Position numbers and translations under genes: made by a program. A model generated the notes under the pieces. It was not told where the DNA came from. It saw only the letters and a list, made by a program, of their open reading frames with translations, and ran no database searches. From Arsenophonus sp052171275 (lineage in GTDB: Bacteria; Pseudomonadota; Gammaproteobacteria; Enterobacterales; Enterobacteriaceae): a DNA stretch of 64,000 nucleotides. The stretch is taken from NCBI GenBank assembly GCA_052171275.1, contig CM125795.1:1054001-1118000 (forward strand). Direction: 5' to 3'. This document shows, piece after piece, positions 25,100-40,100 of this stretch. Positions within the stretch are counted from its first letter, which is position 1. Every line of letters starts with the position of its first letter.

Positions 25100-28000
25100 T
25101 ATCTATTTTATTTAAAATAATATATGAATAATATTACTTTGTGTATTTAAAGAATATAAAATTGAAATTAAGTAATATAGTATTCCTCAATATAATTATT
25201 AATAGTAATTTTTATAAATGTTAAAAGATGATAATCTTATAATTATCATTATAAGTTTATTAAAAAATAATAATTACATATAATAAATTATATGTAATAT
25301 CTCATTATTCATCGATATTAAACTATTATTAATATATAAATCATTGATTATTTTTTTCTTATTATTTAATATCATATTATATAGTATTTAAAAATTAAAT
25401 ACTATATAATAATTTAAATTATATTTGGACTAAATAAACTTTTTAAGTTTCATATAAATTTAAGTGAATTTATTTTTTAATAATTTAATTAAAAAATAAA
25501 TTAATAATTATAAAAATAAATCTATATTATTGCTGAATAAAATTCAATGTATTAATATCAAAAAATATTTGAACTACAAAAAATAAATTTATATATTATT
25601 TAACTTTTTTTTAATAATTTAAATAAAAAATAATTATTTATCTATTTAAATCTTATATTTTAATTCTCATAAATGATTAATTTTATTTAAAAAATAAATA
25701 TTTATTTATAACAAATATTATTAATGCTAACAAAGTATTTATATATAATATAATATTTATTCTTTTTTTTTAAAATATATATATTTATAATAATTTAGCG
25801 AATAGTTAAAAACTCATATTAAAATATATAATTATTTTTTTAATTTACAAGATAATTAAAAGAGAAAATATTAATTATATATATAGTAAATAATATCAGA
25901 TTTTCTAATGAATAATTAAATATTTTGAAAAATAAAAAATATTAATAAATATTGTTTTATCGTTACAAAGTAATCAAACTTTAGTATATTTTAAATTATT
26001 AATATCATGAAAATTTATATGGACATCATTATTAATTTTTCTATTTTTATAGAAATATAGTTAATATTTATTTAATATTTAGCATAAAATAATAAAATTA
26101 TATACTTTCCTATATAGCATAAGCAAAATAAATGAATATTTTATTAATATTAAAATATAGTAGTAATTTAAAAAAATATTTTTTAAACAAGTTTCTTTCT
26201 TTACTATTTTATTAAAAATAATAATAACTTGATTATTTAATCATAATAATAAAAATATATATTTGTTAAAAAGATTGAATATATTCTCTTTAAACTTAAT
26301 TTAAATAGATATTTAATATATTTATTTTATTTTTAGTTTTTTATATGATTATTCTTAAATTATTTTATCTTTATATAAGTAATATATGAAAATATTTATT
26401 AAAAAATCTTAATATTATTTATTATAATAAAAAGAATATTCTATCTAAATAGGCTTATTGTATTTTAATAAAAATCTTAATCTTAGTTTATACTATAATT
26501 ATTTTTTGATTATTATATTATAAGATAAATTAGATAAATTGATAAATTGAAATTATTGAATCTAATCAAACGGAAGTAGTTTGTTTTTTAATTTTAAATT
26601 TTATTATTGTTGTTACAACATAATTGATTATTTTATTTTTTAAAGTTTAAATCTTTAAAATTATTACTTATAATTTAAAATAATTTACTAATAAAAATAT
26701 TTTCATATTTTTGTTTATCTAATTATTAAAATAAACGTTATAACGATAAGAAAATTTTTCTTCTTAATATATATGTTAAGAAATTAATTAATTTTAATAT
26801 AATATTCAAAATCATGGAATAAAATTAAAAATGATCTTAATCACAATGTAAGTCTTTAGATAAAAATATTTACTATTTTATCTATATGATAATTGTAATT
26901 TTGAGAAACTAATTTACTAAACAACATCAATTCTTATTTATTAGTATTTTACTTTAAATTTTATCAATATATTACTTTTATATCATGAGATTTATTTATT
27001 TTATATAAACCTAATCTACATTTATTTAATTCAAACATTAACTCTAAGATTATTAGGAATAAATTATATTAATAAATTTGTTAAATAACTATTAGTTTTT
27101 AAATTAAAATACTAAATTTAAATATTTATATAAATAAATAAATAAAAACTATAATCGTATTTTATTTTTTTAATAAAAATTAATAGAAGTTATTATGATA
27201 TTTTATTTTTTTTAAAAAGAAATTTATTTAATAATAAGATTTATAAACATATCTGAATTTAAATCAATAAAATAAAATATTTTACTATTTATTGGTATAT
27301 AGATTTATGATCATTTTATAATGAAAAATATTTTTATATTAAAACTAAATAATTAAAATTATAGAATAAAAATCTTTTCAATAAACTAAATACAAAATAT
27401 TAATATAATTCATATATTTGTAATATAGAATAATTTATTGATTATTTAATTCAAAAATTATTTTAATTATTTTAAATAATATATTTGTTTTGATAAAATT
27501 TATAATAAATATATTAACTATATTATATTTAATAAATAAAGATCCTTTATAAAACTTCATAATGTTATTTTATAATAATATTATTGTATTATTATCTAAG
27601 TTAATGTTAATTATAATAAAATTTATATAAGCTATTTTAATTAAATTACTGCTTTTATTAAAAATAATATACTAACATTTTGGAAACAAAATAACTATTT
27701 TATGAATAATTTTATTAAAAGATGTAATTTCAGTTTTTTATTAATATATTCTCTTTAATATAAGAAATATAATTTTAATATATGCCTCACATATAATATA
27801 CATAATATATATAAATAGTATATTATATATATTTTTATTTTAAAATATATTATATAGATAGGTGCGTTTTATAAATTTCCATCTTTTATTACTTATAGTA
27901 AAGATTATTTGATATTTTAGTTTTAATTCTGCAATATAGTGATATAAATAATGCAGTAATTAATATTGATTTTATATTATTTTCTATAAATTAAACAAAA

Positions 28001-28573
28001 TTAATAAATAATCTTAATATTATAGTATAACAAAAGCAGTATTGCTTAAATAAAATAATAAGGATATTAAGAGTTTTTTAATAGTATTATTATATTTATA
28101 TTACATAGATAATTATCTTAATTTTATTATACAAACATTCTTAATGAGATAAAATAGATTATGTAGTTTATATAAATGATTTTTGTTCTTAATATAAATA
28201 TAACTTATTTAATTCATTAATATTATTATGTATCATATTAAGTTATTTAAGAAAATAAAAAGATGTTTTATATATCATCTCATACTAGATTTAAATTTAT
28301 CAGTAATTTATTTTAAGTTAAATCCATCTATCTATTTGATACAAGTATAGCAATTTAACAAATCATTTTATAATACTTACTTAGAATAAATATAAGAATA
28401 TAATCACTTTACTTATAAATAATTTTAAAGGTTTACTTTTCGTTTTAAATAAACTGATTGTTTTTATTTTTAAAAAAATAAAGATTTTTTATCTCTATTT
28501 TATTTAATTTATCTTTCTTAAAGAATTAATAATAAATTTATTCTTTAGATAGTAATTAGTCTTTATTTAATAA

Positions 28574-28612
28574 TTTAATAACTATAATATTACTAATATT
28601 ATAGTTATTAAA
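28574..28612. repeat. 18-bp inverted repeat, 3-nt loop
   Basis: Arms are at 28574-28591 (TTTAATAACTATAATATT) and 28595-28612, with loop ACT. It is isolated in the 18-kb empty tract. Confidence 0.75.
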
Positions 28613-28983
28613 AAATTATTATAACACATTATAGTTATTATGTTATTCAGTTTTATGAATGATTTTTATGAATAATTATAGTATTAGTGTAGAAAATATA
28701 TTTAACCAAGCAGTTTATCTAGGAAACAATTACATTACTTATTTTATTTCATTCTATATCGTTATATTCAAATAAGTCGCTCTTCCAAAAATAAAATAAT
28801 ATAATGACTTAAAAAATATAAACAGATTATTTATCATTTTATTTCTTATTATTGAAGTTTAATTATTTCTTTAACCATAGTTAAATATTAATTTGAATTA
28901 TAATGTTATTTTATTTATACTGAATATTTCTAAAATTTATTATGACGTGATTAAAAATTCATCATAAATACTATATTTTTATA

Positions 28984-29018
28984 TAAAATATATCTTTATT
29001 ATATAAAGATATATTTTA
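28984..29018. repeat. 15-bp inverted repeat, 5-nt loop
   Basis: Arms are TAAAATATATCTTTA at 28984-28998 and its complement at 29004-29018, with loop TTATA. Confidence 0.65.
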
Positions 29019-29525
29019 AAATAATCTATTTTAGCAAATAATATAATAAAAATAACTTAATCGTAATAATTTATTATAATAATCAATATAAGTTTTTCTG
29101 ATTTTATCATATATTCCTATCAAATACATTAATACTTTATCTATAAAAACACATTCGTCTTTATTTTACCATTAAATTAAATTAGATAGAATATAAATTC
29201 TGAATAAATTTAAATAGTGATATTATTAGTTTCAAGTTATATTCATATATAAATATAATTAAAAAGTTTTTCTTCTTAAGAAACTTTAAAATAAATATAT
29301 ATATATTTTATAAGATAATAATTTTAATATTTAGTATGAATATAATTCATTAAACTCTTATATCTAGACTAAATATATCACTAAATCATAGATTTACTAT
29401 TTTATTAAAATATGATATTATAATAACTAGATTGAGTATATATCTTCACTAAGAAGATATATAAAATTTTAAAAATATTTTAAAAAATAAACTTTTAGTT
29501 CTATCAATATACAATATATTTTATT

Positions 29526-29555
29526 TTTAATTTTGAATGTAAATTCAAAATTAAA
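29526..29555. repeat. 13-bp inverted repeat, 4-nt loop
   Basis: Arms are TTTAATTTTGAAT at 29526-29538 and its complement at 29543-29555, with loop GTAA. Confidence 0.6.
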
Positions 29556-32500
29556 TTAATCAATAGTAGAATTTATTATTCCAAAATAAAGTAGTTATCT
29601 TTATTTTTTGATTATTAACAATTTATTATATATTAATTTTTATATTTACTAAAATAAAAATAATGTTTATAAATTAATATTTCTATATATATTTAAATTA
29701 TTAATTTTATAAATTAATTTATTAGTAAATATAATTAATAAATTAAAAATTATTTCTATTTATAAATTCACAATTGATGATAATTAGTACTTTTTTATTT
29801 TTAAAAAAAATAAATTTTTAGAAAAAAATTAGTTATTAACTTATAAAAATACTAAAATATAAAATATATAATTTATTAAAAATAATTTACAGATATTATA
29901 TAATTATAAAATGATTTAACGAATCATATAATATAACTAAGATAAAATAAATATAAATTATTCATATAACTTTTAAAGTTTACTAAACTATTTAATATTT
30001 AGATAGGAATAAAAATTAACTGATTTAATAGATAATATATATTATAAAATACGATTAATATTAATGTTAAAAACTTATCTATTATATAATTAAACATAAA
30101 AAACATCTATTTTTTAAATAGATCTAAATATATAATAAAATAGAAAAAATAAGTAAGAAACTAAATAAACTAGCTAGAATATAATTAAAATTATTGTATG
30201 AAAAACATTAATAAAAATAGAAAAGATTATATCAATGTAGATAATATAGTTATAGATAAAATTTATAAAATGTAATGATAATGATAATTATTATGTTTCA
30301 TTACTTGATTCTAAAAGAATTAATTTTGGATTCATGAAAATATAATGTTGATATAATCTACACATATTCAATATTGTTATTAAAAATAAATATTTTTTAA
30401 TATTATTAGTAGAAACTAAAATATAACTGACTTATTTTATTTTTTTTACATATAACAATTTAATTGAATTTTAAATAATTAAGTTTATAGATTTTAATTA
30501 ATTTGAGTCTTTATATAAAAATTTAAAATACGATTTTATATCGTAATATAGTTTTTTATACAATTATTAAATGTTATATATAAAATTTATTTAAATAAAT
30601 TTTATGAATAATTATTTAAATTTTAAAATAGAATAATTTTTATAAAAATTACAAATATGTTTAGATATTTATATATAAAATATTATATTGTATTTAAAGT
30701 ATTTATAAAATACTTTTTTATTAAAAATCATTAATATTCAATAAATAATTATTCTTGTTATATTATTTTTTATTAATTTATTGCATATCTGCTTATTATC
30801 TACTTAATGATATGATGAATTTAAAATTCATCTATATTTTCTTTATAAGTTATATTTCCATCTTACTAAATATTTTATTGTTTTAGGAACAAATTAGTTC
30901 ATTAGAACTAATATAGATAAAATAATATATTTGAGTTTTAAAGAAAGTAAATTAGAAATTATTAAAAATATTTTTTTCAAGATAAAATATAATATTAAAT
31001 TACAATAATATTGTTATATAGTTAAGTATCATGTTTCAGAATTAATATTTCCAAACTTTTTATATACGAATAAATAATTTATTATTCTATCCATTCTTTT
31101 TTGATTTTATAAATGTTAATGTTTATTATTATCAATAAAACTATTTTATTAATAATAAATTATAAAAACTATTTCATAAATTTTTAACTATTGCAAGTTT
31201 TTCATTTTTTTATTATTATACAATTGAGAATTATTCTAAGATAAAAATAATTAATTAAATGATAAAAAATTTGTTTAGTTATTTTTATTTTTAAAATGAA
31301 GTGTAATTAATTTATTTTTTATAATTTGATTAATATAAGTTTTGCTAATATATATTTACTAGTATAAATGTATTTAATTGAAATTTTCTTATTTAATATA
31401 AATAAATAAGAAATGTTTTTATATTGGCGATAGTATCAAAGATAATCTCTAATATATCTTTCAACAATTTCTAATGTGAGCTATTAAAACAACTAATATT
31501 AAAAGTTAATTATAACCTTGTTTATAAAAGTTAAATATAAAAACAATCATTACTACAATTATTTATTTTAATTATGTTGATTATTTTATTATTATCATGT
31601 ATTAATAAAATTAAGATTTATAATGAATCCTATATTATCAATATTATATTATATCATTAAGATTCAATTTTTATTTATTATAAAATTTTATTTTTATATT
31701 TAATAAAAATAAAACAGTAGATTTATAATTATTAATAATAATAAAAAAATAATATTATATATCAATAATTTCAAGGATAATATTAATTATTAAAATCTAT
31801 TGTTTTTAAGTAAAAAAATACTATTTGAAAGATTTATAAATAGGAAAAATATATAAAATATATATAATTATATATATTGTTCCTTTTTCTATTTTAAAAT
31901 TATAATTATTATCTAAATTATTTCATTGTTAATGTATTTATTAATAATAGTTATTGTATAATAGATTACTAATCTAATTATTTTCATCAAAATGCATTTA
32001 ATATTTTAAATACTATATTATAGTATCATTATATATATCAATTGCTACTTAATAAATATTCATTTTTTTTAAAAAATAAATTTAATAAAAATATAAAAAA
32101 TAAAATATAAACTTTTATACATCTATAAATTATTTCTATTATATACTTTTATAAAATTAATTCAGATCAGTTTAATTATTTAGAATAGTTTTATTAAAAA
32201 GAATCAATTTCCAAAAAACGAATATTAGATTTAACATAAAAAAATTTGAAGTAATAAATTTCTAGTATCTGACTTTACATAAATTCTTAAAATATTTATA
32301 TTCTATGGTAATTTTTATATTAATAACCAATTTATAATGATATAATAAAATATTATATTTATTGATAATCGTTCTTAATTTATAAAATTAAATTCTAAGA
32401 GACCTTATTGATAGGATTAAAAATAGTTATAAATCAATTATTTCTCTTATATTTCAAACTAAGAATTGTTTTAAAAATTTATTCATCAATATACGATTTT

Positions 32501-34842
32501 ACTAAAACTTAACTTTATTAAATTTATTTAATCATGATGAACAAACTATCTAAATCTAATATTTATTTTATTGATAATTTTCTGATATATTTTAATCTCT
32601 AATTCTATATACTTTATATTTTAATTAAATCTTCTATATACTACTAAATAATACTAATTCATATTAATAATACATTTATTAAATTTAAGCTATTTTAAAT
32701 AAAAAATTCCTCTTATTTAATGAGGTATTTATGTTTATTGAAAAAATTTAGCTTTAAATACGCATAATTAGTATTGAGATTTTTTTCATATAGTATATGA
32801 TATTTCCTTTTTACAAAAAAGATTATTATATGTAAAGTTATTTATACTATTTTAATAAGATGATTAACTATATTAGTTATAGGTTTTTATTATATGAATA
32901 ATATAAAAGATTGATCTTTTTGTATTTAGTCTAAATTTAATTATATTGATTTATTAATTAGATTCAATACTTATATTATGTAATATTTCGTATATGATTC
33001 TTTATAATCTTTCATCACGATAAATATTTGATTAATAATTTGATATATATTTTAAAAAAATATATCTAACTACTTATATATCAAGATTGTTAATTAGCAT
33101 TAAAGTTAGTAATATACAAATAGCTTTATATAAGATCTAATTATTTAGATATATTTTTTTAAATCCAATTTAATAAACTAATTTTTATTATATAAGGCGA
33201 GGTAATAAATTAAAAATAGTGTTAATTAAATTATAATCTTTATATTTTAGCAATATCATTAATTAATGATATTTTATTAAATATTATTTTTTTATTTTTT
33301 AATTTAATAATTAAATGTACAATGTTTTTCTAAAAATTATTAATTTGAAAATAAAATATTCACTAATAATTTTTACATGATATCACATATACTAAAAATT
33401 AGTATCTATCTAGACAGATTAGGGTTTAAATATAGAATGGTAATTGTATGCTATTATTTAATAAATAATACTTAATATATAAATTAGATCAAATTTATTT
33501 TAAATTATATTAATAAAATTATATTAACTGAAATTAAATTTCATTATCTTAAATTGATTCATTATTTTTTTAAGTATTTTTATTATTTCTATTTATCATA
33601 ATTTACTATAATAATTCATTCATAAGTATATAAAAAATTACTTATTTAAGCCGATAATAAAAATATTATTATTTTATTGTATATTTTACTAATAATTTAC
33701 TTAATTGATTATAAAAGTATTCATTAATATTTGAATTAATATCATTTATTTTTTTAAATAAACTCAGATGTTTTTCTATTTTCAAGTTACCTAAATTATC
33801 CTATTTTTTAATTGAATTTCTAATTTCAATATATAGTTGCACACAATTTAATTAGGTTAATTATTCGAATAAAAATAGAATATAATTGCATTATATAATA
33901 TTATTGATTAAAAATTCTTAATTTGAATTTTATTTACTTTATATTTTATTATATTTATTCTAAAATTATTATTTAATAATTTTAGTTTGATATGAATATA
34001 TTTTCTGAAATTTTCATTTTAAAAAAAATATAATTATACTATATTCTGATTATACACTTATTTCTTAATTAAGAACTAACTATATAATATATATTTCATT
34101 TCTATTTATAATTTTCTATTATTCTAATAAAGAATTAAAATAAAGTTAATATTTATAATTTTTTATCAATAAATTAAATATATATGATTAATATCATGCG
34201 TTTAAATTATCTATTTTCTATAATTATGAATTATATAACATTATACAATTCATTTAAATCTTAAGATAATGATTTATTATTTTTTGTCAATAAAACTTTG
34301 TATGTGCAATAAATTAATTTTATTTTATCTAATTTAATATTTTATCATAGTTTTTTATTTTAAAATTTCTTCTATATCATGAGTTCTATATCTTCTTGTA
34401 AATTAGTAAACAGTTATTAATTAACATTCATCAATTTTTATACATATTCATAATATCTATTTGTTTAATAAAAGTCATAGAAGCAATTATATTTAATATT
34501 ATTATTTAATTTCATTATCAACAATTTCATATAATAGCAAGTATACATTAACTATGAGTTAAATATATTGATGCTTTATCAATGTATTTTAACTAAAATC
34601 ATTACAATATATTTATTTATAATAATTCTGAACCTTTTTAAATATTATAATAAATATTAAAATATTTTTATATTATTATATAAAAAATATATATACAATA
34701 AATAAATTACTTTCTAAAGTAGAAAATAGATATTTTATTTTAGGATAAAAGCTTTTCTTATATTAAATATAATTAATATAAATTTAGATTATATATTCTT
34801 ATAACTAAACAAAAAAATTTTTATTCATTAAAATATTGATGC

Positions 34843-34909
34843 GAAAAAATCGTTATGAAATTTGATTAAATCATTTCATTTTTTCCGATTATTAATGCAA
34901 CGATTTTTC
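34843..34909. repeat. Two-part imperfect hairpin
   Basis: The outer arm GAAAAAATCGTT (34843-34854) pairs with AACGATTTTTC (34899-34909), with one A unpaired. Inside, ATGAAAT (34855-34861) pairs with ATTTCAT (34873-34879). It looks more like a folded RNA element than a simple palindrome and lies in a patch with more G and C than its surroundings. Function unknown. Confidence 0.5.
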
Positions 34910-35562
34910 AAGAAAATTAATTCTTTTATATACAAATAAATTTAGAAATAAGTTATGTCGAATAATATTGTAGCAATTATTTATGAAAATAATATATTGA
35001 ATAATTTTATAAAATCGTTTTTTATTTTTGTTGCACCTTTTACTTATAATCCTTAATTAATATAAAATATTATACTCTTACTTTAAAATCAATAATATAT
35101 TAAAAGTTTTTCTATATAGAAATTTGCTTTATATGTTTAATTTATAAGGTATTTAATTTTTTTTTATTCAATATATTTATTGATTCAAATATTTGAAAAG
35201 TTCATTAAAAACTATTAATTTAAATAAAGATTTTAGAAAAAAATAACCTATAAATAAAATGATGAATTATAAGAGATTAATGAATTCTCTTTCATAATTT
35301 AAAATTTATTTCTATATCTTATTATATATAAATGTTAGAGGATACTTATAGGATTGGATTAATACTATAGATTATTATAATTATAAAAAAGATAAACTTA
35401 TTTATATTCTGTTTTAGTAACGTGTTAGTTTAATCTTCTAATTAATAAAAAATATTATTATTTTGATTCTATTTAAGCTCTAATTTATTTATAGTTCATT
35501 CATAAAAATATAAACTAAATTAAAATAATTTTATTTTAATAAAAAAGTCCTATATTAAAAAG

Positions 35563-35600
35563 TAATAGTGATGTAATTTAATTAAATTACATCACTATTA
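35563..35600. repeat. 38-bp perfect palindrome
   Basis: The arm TAATAGTGATGTAATTTAA (35563-35581) is directly followed by its exact complement (35582-35600). It is isolated, with the nearest gene 7 kb away. Confidence 0.85.
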
Positions 35601-37088
35601 TTAATAAATATAAATAACTTATAATTTTCAGTGAATTTGAATTCTTACAATAAAATTGTTTGACTTAAATTATAGGCATATTTATAGTTAGAAACTTTTT
35701 AAATATTTATTTATAAACTTTCTAATATCAATAAATTTTAATTTATTTAATAAATATAATATATATTTAATATATTGTATATATTTTATATAGTTTATCT
35801 TATTTTTTTCTATTACTAAAGTAAATTACTTTACTTTAATTATTATATCTTTTTTATTTTCTTATGATCTACATTACGTTTAAAATAATTATTTTTTAAT
35901 AAGAAATAATTATTTTTTAATTAATGGATCATCTTTATTTTTAATAATATAAATGATCTTATATTATTATCAATAAATTATTTTTCAATAAAATGTATTT
36001 TTAAATTCTTTAATGCTTTATTTTATCTATCAACTAAAGTCTAAATACTAGAAAATATTATCCATTATAAGTTATATTAATATAAAAATTATTTATATAT
36101 ATTAATATATATTTAAATGTTATTTATGTAAAATAATTAAATTTTTATCCATATAATATTGATAAACCATTTATCTCATTAAAAGAATGTAAAGAAATTA
36201 TGTTAAATAACTATAAAATGATACCAATTATAATAAACATAAGATTTAAAAATATATTTAATTTGAATAATTTGAAGTTTGTAAATTTACATATTAATTT
36301 TATATATTTTTACTATAAGTAAAATATCTTACTTTTTATTTTTAACTAAAAGATAATAAAAGTTATGGATATTCTATACTATTTACATAATATTCTTTTT
36401 ACTATATATGGAATAAATTTGCTTAAAATATAATCCAATTAGAATAAATTCATAAAAATATAATTTTAAAAATTATAAATTTAATTTATATAAATTAAAT
36501 TTATTTGTATTATAACCATACAGTGGATATATAATATAGTTTATTATTACGATATTATTATATAATATCACTTAAATTAATTATGATTTCTAGATAGAAT
36601 AGTCAGATTTTAAAACTTATATTTTACTATAGTTATTTAACTATGAATATTTTTAATCATAATAAAATATGAATCTTAATACATCATCTATAAAATTAAA
36701 TTAAATAATTCTTTTCTTATCATACAAGAAAAATAAATAAAAATTTTTTTGTTATTTGTAATATTAGGTTTTATGATTATTCATAATCCAAAATAAGATA
36801 ATTATTATTATTAATATATTTTATATACCTATATAAAATATATTAAATTTATTATTACAATATCTATTTTAATATATTTAAAACTGAATATTGATTCAAC
36901 ACTTTTTTCTTATTATGAATAGTTATTTTTATAAACATAAAAATAATTTATCAGATATAAGTAGATAAATTATAATAATAATTATCCTTAATATTCTATT
37001 TTAAGAATATTTTTATTACTTACTGTAATAGTATTATAAATATAAAATATATATTTAGAAAATATAAATCATTAATATGATTGGATAA

Positions 37089-37116
37089 TTATCTATTAAA
37101 TTAATTTAATAGATAA
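37089..37116. repeat. 28-bp perfect palindrome
   Basis: TTATCTATTAAATT is followed directly by its complement. It is isolated in the 18-kb empty tract. Confidence 0.7.
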
Positions 37117-40100
37117 ATTTGCTAACTTATAAACAGATATTATAATTAATAATTATATCAAAGATTATATATATTTTCTTTTTTAAATTTTTTATGATAT
37201 AAATAAAATAAGTAAGCACTATTTCTGAATGACTTATGGTTTAAAATAAAATATTATTATTAATAACAACATCTATAAGATTACCCATATGAATAACATT
37301 TATTTTATTCATATTATCAGATTAATAAATGGAAAGTAAAAAATTATGAATTATTCGTAAATTTTATAAAGATAAAATATTTTATGTTTATAAACAAAAA
37401 ATAAAAAAATATATTATGATAACTTTTAAAGTTAAACAATACATCTATAATATATCTGAAAATTTATTTTTATAAATAAAAGAATAGGATATATCTATAT
37501 AGTTTTTATTATTTCTCTATATTACTAAAAATAAATCTCACTAACAATTTTACTTAAATCTTATTTATATTGATTTATATATAAATTAATTACTTATCAT
37601 AAAAAATTAAATTCTATATATTAATATTTTATAAGTTTGATGTTGTTTTTATCAAAAAATATAACAAATTTTAATTTATTATAAATAATAAATAGACAAT
37701 ATATTATTTACATAGCATCAGATAGTGATGTATATGATAATTTATCATACCAGCAATATATATTATTATATTAAAAGCTTATTTTTATATAAATTAAATT
37801 TCATCTATTTTTAATATTAAATATATATTAGCATAAAATATAATAATTATAATCATTTAATCTGATAGTTAAATAACTTAAATAATAGATATAATAAATG
37901 TTTTTGTATAGTTAATGTATTTATGGATATATCATAGATATAATTTATAATATTAGTATTTTTATATAATATTATAACTAATTTAATTTATATAATTTTT
38001 ATAAAACCATATATTAATGGAAATAAATATATTATTATATTTAATAAAATGTATTATTAATGCGTTAATAAATAAATTACTTAATATATTTATAATAATT
38101 TAATATAAGTATTTATACATATTAATAAATTTATTTACTAATATGTATTAAAATTTTGATAATTTATCTATAAAATATTTAGATAGTAATCGCATAATAT
38201 TTAGCTAAAATAGGAACTTATAAATAAACATGCTAGAATACTAGATTTATAATTTTCTAGTTTCTTTTTATAGGAATCATAATATTTTATAAAGAAATTT
38301 ATAAAATTTAATATTTTCAAACCTATATTAGCCTTATTATGAGATAATAGGATAATGTATAATATAGAATTTATACTTAGTTATTATTTAGCTATCTTAA
38401 TAAATTATTTTTAAAACTAATATTTAAAATATTTAAATCATTCTTTTAATTAGCTTAGAAAAGTAATTCTAAAATTTTTTATATTTCTGATGAAAAGTTT
38501 GTAGTCCATATCCAATTAATTAGGATTTAATCCTATTTAAAATATTTCTTTAATATGATTGTATCAATCGTTTTGTAATAATATTTTTATCTTTTTATTT
38601 TTGATAAAAATAAATTATAATTATAGTAACTTACTTAAGTTTATTAAACTTATTCTTTTTTCTATATTATTAAAATATTTATGTTTTTAGATATACAAAT
38701 AAGTATTATATTATATGTTTTTATAAATAAATAAGTTTTATAATTATAATTAATAGTGACTGTGTTTTTATATGATAAAATATTTTCTACATTATTCAAA
38801 TTTTATTACATTATTTGAGATCTAAAATTTAGTTTAGAGCTAAGTAATGATAAGTAAATTATATTTATGTAAACTTGATTATATGCATATTGTATGATTT
38901 AATCACTTTCCAATTAATGATATGTAAGAAAATATCTTTCTAAAGTTAATATTTCATATATTTTTAGTGATCTTTTTAATTTTAAAATAACTACATTGTC
39001 TTTTTAAAGTATTTTAATACTTACTAGTATTAAATAAGAATGTTATTAATTCAAGACTGAAATTTATATAATTAGTAATCAATTTTGGTTGATTTAATTC
39101 ATAAATTAAACTTTGTAACTTATAAATTAAATCATTTATAATGACTTTATTTTAGTTACTGTTTTTACATTAGCAATAACAAAAATTAATTTATTATTAA
39201 TATTAAAAAATAAAGGTTATAATATAGTTATTTTTTCTTTATTTTATATTTTAAAACTATTTTGATAAAGAAATCATTACTTGATTATTTATTCATCTAT
39301 TCTATCTGAAGTGAAGTATTCTATAAAATATATAAATATTAAAAAATTAATAAAACTTTTCATAAATCAGTAGATATTTTTAGTTTTTACTAAAATGAAA
39401 ATTCACTAAACATAATTTTATGTTTTAATAAGAAAACAATTGTATATAGTATTTTGATTTATAAAAATAATTATCATTAGTATATATTTGTTAAATCTAT
39501 GAAAATGAAGGAAAGTAAAGATTTTATATTAAATGAAATTAGTATTTTATTTTATTAAGAATTTCATACAATAGAAATTTCATATACTAAAGTACAATAA
39601 TATTAATAAAAATATTAAGTTTATAATTAGATCTTTTAATAAGTAATAAATAACATAGAATAAATTATAGTACTATTTTTATTATATTAATAAAAAGTTA
39701 AAAAATATTTTTAATTAGAATAAATATAAGAAATTTGTATATCAAAACAGATGAAATTATTTTTATAAGTTTATCAATATTATATAATTACTTCGATTTA
39801 TAAAATTAATTAATTTATATTTATATGGATTATATTTTAGATACATATCTAATAAAAATATTAATTAATAATTAAATAAATATAAAAACATCTTAACGTA
39901 TAAGATATTAAATCTTAAAAGCTATACAATATTATCTATCTAGATTTTCTTGATAGAGATTAAAATAATGTTTTTTAAATTTTTTAATTTATTAAAGTGT
40001 TTTTTATGATTAAAATGTTGTAATATTAGTTATTTTTTCTGGAAATAACTAAAACTAAATATAAAATCATTTATTATTATATTAATAAATATATAGAATA

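Noticed and set aside
28659..28775. Plus-strand 38-codon open frame with less biased codons, starting MIFMNNYSISVEN
   Set aside because: No ribosome-binding site and no recognised family. By a rough estimate about a hundred frames of 40 codons are expected in the non-coding DNA here, so length alone is no evidence.
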